From the NCBI GenBank assembly GCA_022072255.1, contig JAJVHZ010000011.1, forward strand, positions 1 to 39,539: 39,539 nt of DNA, written 5' to 3'. Below, in pieces: positions 33,993-39,539 of the stretch (position 1 is its first letter; the number at the start of each line of letters is the position of its first letter). This stretch comes from Gammaproteobacteria bacterium (GTDB lineage: Bacteria; Pseudomonadota; Gammaproteobacteria; JAJPIJ01). Both the position numbers and the translations under genes were made by a program. Under the pieces are notes generated by a model. That model ran no database searches. It was not told the origin of the DNA and saw only the letters and a list, made by a program, of their open reading frames with translations.

Positions 33993-35109
33993 TGGCGACC
34001 GCATCCCCATGTGGCTCGTCCTCGAGCTCACCTACCGCTGCCCGTTGCACTGCGCCTGGTGCAACAATCCGCTGGACTTCGACAACTACCGCAACGAGCT
34101 GAGCACGGAGGAGTGGAAGCGTGTGCTGCGCGAGGCACGCGCGATGGGCTCGCTGCAGCTGGGCTTCTCCGGCGGCGAGCCGCTGCTGCGCGAGGATCTC
34201 GAGGAGCTGGTGGGCGAGGCGGACGGCCTCGGCTTCTACACCAACCTCATCACCTCCGGCATCGGGCTGAGCCGCGAGCGGCTGCAGGTCCTGAAAGCCA
34301 AGGGGCTGAAGCAGATCCAGCTGAGCCTGCAGTCCAGCGATCGCGCCATCACCGACTCGCTGGTCGGGGCCAAGGCCTTCGACGCCAAGCTCGCCGCGGC
34401 GCGCGAGATCAAGAGGCACGGCTTCCCGATGGTGCTGAACGTGCCGATCTGCCGGCAGAACATCGAGCAGACCGAGGAGATCCTGAAGCTGGCCGAGGAG
34501 ATCGGCGTGGACTACCTGGAGTTCGCCAACATCCAGTACTACAACTGGGCGCTGCTGAACCGCTCGGAGTTCCTGCCCACGCGCGAGCAGATCGCCATGG
34601 CGGAGGCCGCCGTGGCGCGCACGCGCGCGCGCCTGGGCAAGAAGATGACGATCTACTTCGTCATCCCGGACTACTTCGACGAGCGCCCCAAGGCCTGCAT
34701 GAACGGCTGGGGGGCGATCCACCTCACCATCGCCCCGGACGGCAGCGCGCTGCCGTGCCAGGAGGCGCGCGTGATACCGGGCCTGGAGTTTCCCAGCGTG
34801 CGCGACGCCCCGCTCGCCTGGATCTGGCACGAGTCACCGGTGTTCAACGAGTTCCGCGGCGATTCCTGGATGAAGGAGCCGTGCCGCAGCTGCCCGGAGA
34901 AGGAGCAGGACTTCGGCGGCTGCCGCTGCCAGGCCTACCTCCTGACCGGCAACGCGGCCAACACCGACCCGGTATGCGCGAAATCGCCGCAGCATCACCT
35001 GGTGGTCGATGCAGTCGCCGAGGCGGTCGCGCCCGGCCGCCGCCATCGCCCGATCGTCATGCGCCGCCGTGACAGCATCAACACCGCGTTCATGGGCTGC
35101 GGCGGATGA
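33961..35109 (+). CDS. pqqE: PqqE, radical SAM enzyme cross-linking PqqA
   Basis: A 382-residue radical SAM/SPASM enzyme that forms the Glu-Tyr carbon-carbon bond in PqqA. The SAM cluster motif is C27-x3-C31-x2-C34 (CPLHCAWC), with FSGGEPLLR after it. The auxiliary-cluster region shows the PqqE-specific CMNGWG, LPCQEAR and CRSCPEKEQDFGGCRCQAY, then DPVCAKSPQHH. The ATG at 33961 has GGAG about 8 nt upstream and is preferred to one at 34009. It overlaps pqqD and the following tiny gene. Confidence 0.92.
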   Translation: MPKAGSGLSLDGDRIPMWLVLELTYRCPLHCAWCNNPLDFDNYRNELSTEEWKRVLREARAMGSLQLGFSGGEPLLREDLEELVGEADGLGFYTNLITSGIGLSRERLQVLKAKGLKQIQLSLQSSDRAITDSLVGAKAFDAKLAAAREIKRHGFPMVLNVPICRQNIEQTEEILKLAEEIGVDYLEFANIQYYNWALLNRSEFLPTREQIAMAEAAVARTRARLGKKMTIYFVIPDYFDERPKACMNGWGAIHLTIAPDGSALPCQEARVIPGLEFPSVRDAPLAWIWHESPVFNEFRGDSWMKEPCRSCPEKEQDFGGCRCQAYLLTGNAANTDPVCAKSPQHHLVVDAVAEAVAPGRRHRPIVMRRRDSINTAFMGCGG

Positions 35110-35198
35110 GGCTCCCTCACGACACCCTGGAGGGCACCGTGATCTGCGGCGTGCTGCTGACCGCGGTGCTCTATGCGCTGCTGCGGGTGATGGTCTAG
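35106..35198 (+). CDS. Possible 30-residue single-span membrane peptide
   Basis: A short open frame whose ATG overlaps the pqqE stop as ATGA. It encodes a 30-residue peptide: a polar start (MRLPHDTLEG) followed by one hydrophobic span (about residues 11-30, VICGVLLTAVLYALLRVMV). The codon-phase GC bias and the overlap architecture resemble the real genes nearby. It could be a small subunit or regulator of the membrane protein that follows 33 nt later. Function unknown; it may also be a chance frame. Confidence 0.45.
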   Translation: MRLPHDTLEGTVICGVLLTAVLYALLRVMV

Positions 35199-35231
35199 GC
35201 AGAGCTGCATGCGCACGCAGGGGGGCGCGCC

Positions 35232-35732
35232 GTGACGCTCGTGGAACTCGACGTGGTGGCGCGCTGGCTGCACCTGCTCGGTCTGCTGGTGTGGATCGGC
35301 CACAATTACGCCAACGTGATCCAGCGCCCGCGCTATGTCGCCGTTGACGCGATGGACGCGGCCGCGACCGAGCAGCTCTTCATGCAGGCGGCAAGGCGCG
35401 AGCACGGCACCTTCCGCTATGCCTCGCTGGTCGTCCTGGCGAGCGGCCTCTACATGCTGTGGTTCCGCGGCATCGTCGCCGATGCGCTCGCGCTGCGCGG
35501 GCAGTTCGCCGTGCTGGGCCTGGGCGTGTGGATCGGCCTGCTGATGACGGCCAATCTGTGGTTCGTGCTGTGGCCGCATCAGAAAAAGGTGCTGGGCTTC
35601 GTACCGGCGCCGCACGCGGAGCGGGTGCGCTGCACGCGCGTCACGTTTCTGTCCTCGCGCACGAACACCATCCTTTCGTTCCCGGCGGTGTTCCTGATGA
35701 TCGCCGGTGCGCACGCGCCGATGCTGTTCTGA
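35232..35732 (+). CDS. PuuD-N-like (urate oxidase N-terminal type) membrane protein
   Basis: A 166-residue protein with four membrane segments. RWLHLLGLLVWIGHNYAN near the start and SRTNTILSFPAVFLMIAGAH near the end resemble the membrane domain of the PuuD urate oxidase family. H14, H24 and the C-terminal His are conserved-looking and could bind heme b. The C-terminal cytochrome c domain of true PuuD is missing. The start is a GTG after a G-rich ribosome binding site. It may be a membrane electron carrier for a quinoprotein pathway; this is inference from its place after pqqE. Confidence 0.6.
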   Translation: MTLVELDVVARWLHLLGLLVWIGHNYANVIQRPRYVAVDAMDAAATEQLFMQAARREHGTFRYASLVVLASGLYMLWFRGIVADALALRGQFAVLGLGVWIGLLMTANLWFVLWPHQKKVLGFVPAPHAERVRCTRVTFLSSRTNTILSFPAVFLMIAGAHAPMLF

Positions 35733-35757
35733 ACGCCGAGCCGAGCGCGCGGCCGCC

Positions 35758-36849
35758 ATGAGCCGGATCCACAACTTCTCATCCGGCCCCTCCTGTCTGC
35801 CGGAGGAGGTGCTGCGCGAGATCCGCGACGAAATGCTCGACTGGCACGGCAGCGGCATGTCGGTGCTGGAGATGCCGTTCTCCTGCCCGGAGTACCGCGC
35901 CATCGCCGCCGCGGCCGAGCGCGACCTGCGCGAGTTGCTCGAGGTGCCGGCGAGCCATCGCATCCTCTTCCTGCAGGGCGGCGCCTATGCGCACTTCGGC
36001 ATCCTGGCGATGAATCTCCTGGCCCCCGGGCGCAGCGCCGATTACGTCGTGACCGGCCTGTGGTCGGAGCGCGCGGCGGCCGAGGCGCGGCGCCATGGCG
36101 CGGTGCGCATTGCGGCGAGTGCTGCGCGCGAGGGCTGCCGCGGCATTCCGCCGCGCGCGGGCTGGCAGCTCGATCCGGCCGCGGCCTACTGCCACCTCAC
36201 CACCAACGAGACCGCGCACGGCGTGCAGTTCCGCGAGCTGCCGGACACGGGCGCGGTGCCGCTGGTCGCCGACGTGACCTCGGACTTCCTGACCCGGCCG
36301 ATCGACGTCTCCCGCTGCGGCCTGCTCTATGCCAGCGCGCAGAAGAATGCCGGCTGCGCCGGCCTGACCGTCGTCATCGTCCGCGAGGACATGCTGCGCG
36401 GCGCCGCGGACGTCGCGCCGCCGGTGTTCGACTACCGCCGGCAGGCCGAGAGCAACGGCTGCGTCAACACGCCGCCCACCTTCAGCGTCTACTGCGCCGG
36501 GCTGATGTTCGCGTGGATGCGCCGCAACGGCGGGGTGCCGGCCTTCGCGCAGGCGGCTGCCCGCCGCAGCGCCCGTCTGTACGAGGTGATCGACGGGAGC
36601 CCGCTCTATCGCTGTCCGGTCGAGCCACCGCACCGGTCGCAGGTGAACCTCTGCTTCCGGCTGCCCAGCGGCGAGCTGGAGCGCGAGTTCCTGGATGAGG
36701 CGGCGCGGCACGGCCTGCATCATCTCGAGGGACATTCCGCCGTCGGCGGCATACGGGTGAGCCTGCACAACGCCACGCCGGAGACGTCGGTGGAGACCCT
36801 GATCGCATTCATGCGCGACTTCGCCGCACGCCGCCAGGCGGCAGCCTGA
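35758..36849 (+). CDS. serC: Phosphoserine aminotransferase-like PLP enzyme
   Basis: A 363-residue class V aminotransferase. It opens with HNFSSGPSCLPEEVLREI, the SerC N-terminus. The PLP lysine lies in ASAQKNAGCAG, and NETAHGVQF and NTPPTFSVYCAG are also family motifs. SerC makes phosphoserine from 3-phosphohydroxypyruvate for serine and pyridoxal phosphate synthesis. The ATG at 35758 starts the conserved region. It follows the membrane protein gene by 25 nt. SerC next to pqqE is unexpected; it may be ordinary serine biosynthesis or a recruited aminotransferase. Confidence 0.82.
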   Translation: MSRIHNFSSGPSCLPEEVLREIRDEMLDWHGSGMSVLEMPFSCPEYRAIAAAAERDLRELLEVPASHRILFLQGGAYAHFGILAMNLLAPGRSADYVVTGLWSERAAAEARRHGAVRIAASAAREGCRGIPPRAGWQLDPAAAYCHLTTNETAHGVQFRELPDTGAVPLVADVTSDFLTRPIDVSRCGLLYASAQKNAGCAGLTVVIVREDMLRGAADVAPPVFDYRRQAESNGCVNTPPTFSVYCAGLMFAWMRRNGGVPAFAQAAARRSARLYEVIDGSPLYRCPVEPPHRSQVNLCFRLPSGELEREFLDEAARHGLHHLEGHSAVGGIRVSLHNATPETSVETLIAFMRDFAARRQAAA

Positions 36850-36862
36850 CGAGGTGACGCGC

Positions 36863-37672
36863 GTGACGACGCAACCGATCCACGTGATGGGCATCGAGTT
36901 TGCCCATCCCGTCGGCGTGGCGGCGGGCTACGACCGTGACGGCAGCCGGGCGGCCGAACTGGCGGCAGCAGGCTTCGCCTTCGTCGAGATCGGAACGATC
37001 AATGTCACCTCCGGGACCGGCGCGAACGCAATGCTGCAACCGGTGCTCGAGAACCTCTCCTGCTATCGCCTGCGATCGGCGCCGTGGGCCGGCGTGTACG
37101 GCGCCGCGCTCGGCGTCAGCATCGGCAGCCTGCGCGAGCCGCTCGACCCGGTTGCCGCGGCCGAGATCGCCCTAGGCGCGCATGCCCTCGCGCCGCTCGC
37201 CGATTATCTCGTCGTCAACCTGAGCCGTCCCGGCAGCGCGTGCCGCGACGGGGCCGCCGGCGCGCAATCGCTGCGACCGCTGCTCGAGCACATACGGGTG
37301 CAGGTCGACGCGAGCGCTCGCGCGCTCGCGCGGCGCATTCCCCTGCTCGTCAAGGTGGCGGCGCTGCCGGGCGACGCGGATCCGGTGCCGGAAGCGGCGC
37401 GGCTGGCGGCCGCACTGGGATACGACGGCGTGGTGAGCGCCTTCGAACGCTGGCCGTCGATCGACGCGGTCTGCGCCCGCATCGCGGCCATGCGCGCGCA
37501 GCTCGGCCACACCCCGCTCATCGCCGTGGGCGGCGTGCGCACCGCGGACACCGCGCGCCGCTACCTGCGGGCCGGCGCCGATCTCCTCCAGGTCTACACC
37601 GCGGTCGCGGAATCCGGCCCGCCGGTCGCGCACACGCTGCTCGCGGCAACGACGTCGCCGGCCCGGACGTAA
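36863..37672 (+). CDS. Short PyrD-like flavoprotein with altered active-site loop
   Basis: A 269-residue TIM-barrel protein of the dihydroorotate dehydrogenase (class 2 PyrD) family, shorter than the usual 335-350. GVAAGYDRDG, FVEIGTINVTSG, LLVKVAAL and GADLLQVYTAV match PyrD substrate and FMN motifs. The catalytic loop reads NLSRPGSACR where PyrD has NISSPNTPGL, so the catalytic Ser is an Arg and the following Asn is lost, and the N-terminal quinone-site helices are absent. It is therefore probably not a working DHODH. The GTG at 36863 with GAGGTGA just upstream is preferred; a GTG at 36854 is possible. It follows serC by 13 nt. Confidence 0.7.
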   Translation: MTTQPIHVMGIEFAHPVGVAAGYDRDGSRAAELAAAGFAFVEIGTINVTSGTGANAMLQPVLENLSCYRLRSAPWAGVYGAALGVSIGSLREPLDPVAAAEIALGAHALAPLADYLVVNLSRPGSACRDGAAGAQSLRPLLEHIRVQVDASARALARRIPLLVKVAALPGDADPVPEAARLAAALGYDGVVSAFERWPSIDAVCARIAAMRAQLGHTPLIAVGGVRTADTARRYLRAGADLLQVYTAVAESGPPVAHTLLAATTSPART

Positions 37673-37766
37673 CGCAGCCGGCGGGCGCTGGCGCCTCGCC
37701 GATCATCCCGGGGAACGCGGTCTATACTTCGGGAATTCGCCGCATCGGGAACAAGGGGGGGCCTGC

Positions 37767-38720
37767 ATGGGGGCATGCATGAAGAGGCTGGTCCGCTGCG
37801 CCGCGTTCACTCTGGCGCTGAGTTCCAATGTCCATGCGATCACCGTCGGCACGGTGGACGCCGACAACACCTACTCCTCAGTTGGTTGGGTGCTTACCGG
37901 CACCGGGCTGGGCAGCGTCGTCGCCCTCGATCCGTTTTGGGTCCTGACGGCCGCGCACGTGGTCGATGCGACCGATCCAGCACTACCTTTAGCATTGGTA
38001 ATGGGCGATCCAAACACCGGTGCGGAGGAATTTTATATTTCGGACGAGATCATCACTCACCCGAATTACGTGCCTGGGGAATTTCACGACGACCTGGCCT
38101 TAATCTCACTAATCACGCCGATCATCCCGGTCCCTGGCGTCGTCGACGCCTCCTTCGCCACGCTGTCGAACGTGGCTCTCCATGGCGGTCTGCCGGGAAC
38201 GGCGACGCTCACCGGCTATGGCCTGACCCAGGTCGACGGCAGCGTGGATCCGAACGAGCCGATCCTGCGGCGCATCGGCGTCGCCGACACCGATCCCATC
38301 GGGCCGACGCCACCGCCGCCCTTCGACCCGGGCTTTCCCTTCGACTGTTCGCAGCCGATGCTGCTGTGCACGCATGACACCTCGGGCGGCGCGCCGGGTG
38401 ACAGCGGCGGTGCGATGTGGCTCGATTACGGCGGTGACCCGGTGGTGGCGGCGATCATGTCGTACGTCTTCGACGAGAACGATCTCCTCCCGCCGCCCCA
38501 GACCCCGAACTGGGACGACGGCTACTGGACGGTCGGAACCTCCGTCGCGTATTACCAGGACTGGATCCGCTCCTACGTCCCCGATGCCCTGTTCGGCGGC
38601 GCGCCGGTGCCCGTACCCGCCGCCCTCTGGCTGCTCGGCACCGCGCTGGCGGTCATGGGCGCGGTCGGCCGCAGGCGTCAGGCGCGGCCCTCGCCGCCTT
38701 CGGGCAATGCCCGCGCGTAG
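37767..38720 (+). CDS. Secreted trypsin-like serine protease with PEP-CTERM-like tail
   Basis: A 317-residue exported protease. It has a signal peptide (cleavage near SNVHA at residue 24) and an S1 domain with the full triad H64 (LTAAHVV), D109 (HDDLALI) and S213 (GAPGDSGG). The C-terminus carries a PEP-CTERM-like sorting tail: VPVPAALWLLG, a hydrophobic span and RRRQ, so it is probably sorted by an exosortase and released or linked to the surface. A G-rich ribosome binding site precedes the ATG at 37767; M5 at 37779 is also possible. Part of the gene (about 37860-38110) uses TTA, CTA, TTT and ATT codons that are rare in all neighbours, which hints at foreign origin. Confidence 0.82.
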   Translation: MGACMKRLVRCAAFTLALSSNVHAITVGTVDADNTYSSVGWVLTGTGLGSVVALDPFWVLTAAHVVDATDPALPLALVMGDPNTGAEEFYISDEIITHPNYVPGEFHDDLALISLITPIIPVPGVVDASFATLSNVALHGGLPGTATLTGYGLTQVDGSVDPNEPILRRIGVADTDPIGPTPPPPFDPGFPFDCSQPMLLCTHDTSGGAPGDSGGAMWLDYGGDPVVAAIMSYVFDENDLLPPPQTPNWDDGYWTVGTSVAYYQDWIRSYVPDALFGGAPVPVPAALWLLGTALAVMGAVGRRRQARPSPPSGNARA

Positions 38721-38735
38721 CGCCACGCGGACCGG

Positions 38736-39539
38736 CTAGGGGAACAGCGCGCGCAGCTCGGCGACCAGCTCGGCGGCGTCGGCTACCACGCCGACCCGGG
38801 CCACGCCGAAGATCGCCGCGTCCGGGTCCCTGTTGACGGCGATGATGGTCTCGACGTGCTTCATCCCGGCCAGGTGCTGCACCGCCCCGGAGATCCCGAG
38901 CGCGAGGTACAGCCTGCAGTTCGTCGCGGTGCGGCCGGACTGTCCGATCTGCCGGGACTTCGGCAGCCAGCCCGCGTCGACGACCGGCCGCGAGCAGGCG
39001 AGCGTCGCGCCCATCCGCCCGGCCAGCATCGCAGCCTCCTCGGCCGTCGCCCGGTCGCCGATGCCCCGGCCCACGGCGAGGAGAAATTCCGCCGCACCGA
39101 CGTCGACATCGCCGCCCGCGTCCGGCTCGATGTAGCCACGGTGCTCGCTGTTCATCGGCCCGACCGGTACCTCGAGGGTCGTCGCCGGCACGCCGCCGGG
39201 CCGGCTCGCCGGCGGGAAGCTTCCCGGCCGCACCGTGAGCACCACCGTCTCCCTGCCCGGGAAATCCAGCTCCACGCGCACCTTCTCGCGGTACGCAGAC
39301 CTCGTCGCGACGAGGTCCTCGCCGTCGCAGCGCAACGCGAACACGTCGCTCGCGTATCCATGGCTGCCGGTCGCCCCGATGGCCGGGGCGTAGCTGATCC
39401 CGTCGACGCTGTGCGGTATCAGCACCAGACGAGGTCTGCGTGCCGCGATCAGCGCCGCGCCGATCGCGGCGTAGCACTCCGGCTGGAACTCCTCGATCGG
39501 GGCCGGCACGAGCAGCAGCTCGTCGACTCCCTCCAGGCT
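38736..39539 (-). CDS. etfA: Electron transfer flavoprotein alpha subunit, C-terminal part (cut by window edge)
   Basis: The open frame runs off the right edge, so the 5' end is missing; the GTG at 39509 is an internal Val codon, with LEGVDELLL before it. The C-terminal FAD-binding domain is complete, with SRPVVDAGWLPKSRQIGQSG, ALGISGAVQHLAGM and INRDPDAAIF-like AVNRDPDAAIFG motifs. EtfA with EtfB carries electrons from dehydrogenases to the quinone pool. It is convergent with the protease gene, 15 nt away. Confidence 0.9.
   Translation of the reverse strand, partial: SLEGVDELLLVPAPIEEFQPECYAAIGAALIAARRPRLVLIPHSVDGISYAPAIGATGSHGYASDVFALRCDGEDLVATRSAYREKVRVELDFPGRETVVLTVRPGSFPPASRPGGVPATTLEVPVGPMNSEHRGYIEPDAGGDVDVGAAEFLLAVGRGIGDRATAEEAAMLAGRMGATLACSRPVVDAGWLPKSRQIGQSGRTATNCRLYLALGISGAVQHLAGMKHVETIIAVNRDPDAAIFGVARVGVVADAAELVAELRALFP

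Overview
The window is a gene-dense, very GC-rich (about 70% by eye) stretch of a proteobacterial chromosome, most likely from a gammaproteobacterium. The grounds are the O2-independent ubiquinone genes (ubiT, ubiU, ubiV, ubiD), FNR/Anr-type operators, a Fur-type promoter, Tat and PEP-CTERM-like signals, and PqqA/D/E. I saw no tRNA, rRNA, transposase, integrase or CRISPR array. Most genes lie on the minus strand in tightly overlapping operons.

Region 1 (128-5297, minus) is a ferrous iron uptake operon of the FtrABCD/P19-FTR1 type: P19 protein (ftrA), an inserted OprB-family porin, cupredoxin (ftrB), FTR1 permease (ftrC) and membrane polyferredoxin (ftrD). It has a sigma70-like promoter whose spacer is filled by a Fur-like site.

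Region 2 (5572-20180, minus) is the most striking part. One apparently single operon of twelve genes encodes a small conserved protein, a cytochrome bd-like oxidase subunit I without a CydB partner, a diheme c, a membrane-anchored monoheme c, a periplasmic-type nitrite oxidoreductase/nitrate reductase-like molybdoenzyme (alpha, a 90-aa novel protein, beta, TorD-like chaperone, heme-b gamma), a tandem-Usp protein and a radical SAM heme-synthase-like protein that both end in a PCP_red domain, and a protoporphyrinogen oxidase. Nearly every junction overlaps by 4-8 nt or has only a short gap. Just upstream lies a PAS-BTAD (SARP-type) regulator (20395-21564). Between regulator and operon are two CTGTTAC heptamers at an 11-bp period, the spacing SARP regulators recognise. 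The operon therefore looks like a self-contained electron-transport chain from the molybdoenzyme through c-type cytochromes to a bd-like oxidase, with its own maturation, heme-supply and control genes.

Region 3 (21619-33247) is anaerobic metabolism: a HpnP-like B12 radical SAM protein, ubiD divergent from ubiT with an FNR-like box between them, and a six-gene minus-strand operon (molybdopterin oxidoreductase, xylose-isomerase-like TIM barrel, B12 radical SAM protein, 3-hydroxyisobutyrate-dehydrogenase-like reductase, ubiU, ubiV). The 33.1-33.5 kb divergent region carries two FNR/Anr boxes, one of them perfect.

Region 4 (33533-37672, plus) starts with a 24-residue PqqA precursor peptide, then a hairpin, pqqD and pqqE. 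There is no pqqB or pqqC. Instead come a 30-residue membrane peptide, a PuuD-N-like membrane protein, a SerC-like aminotransferase and a short, catalytically altered PyrD-like protein. The window ends with a secreted trypsin-like protease bearing a PEP-CTERM-like tail (plus) and the 3' part of etfA (minus, running off the right edge).

All family calls come from reading motifs. No database search was possible.
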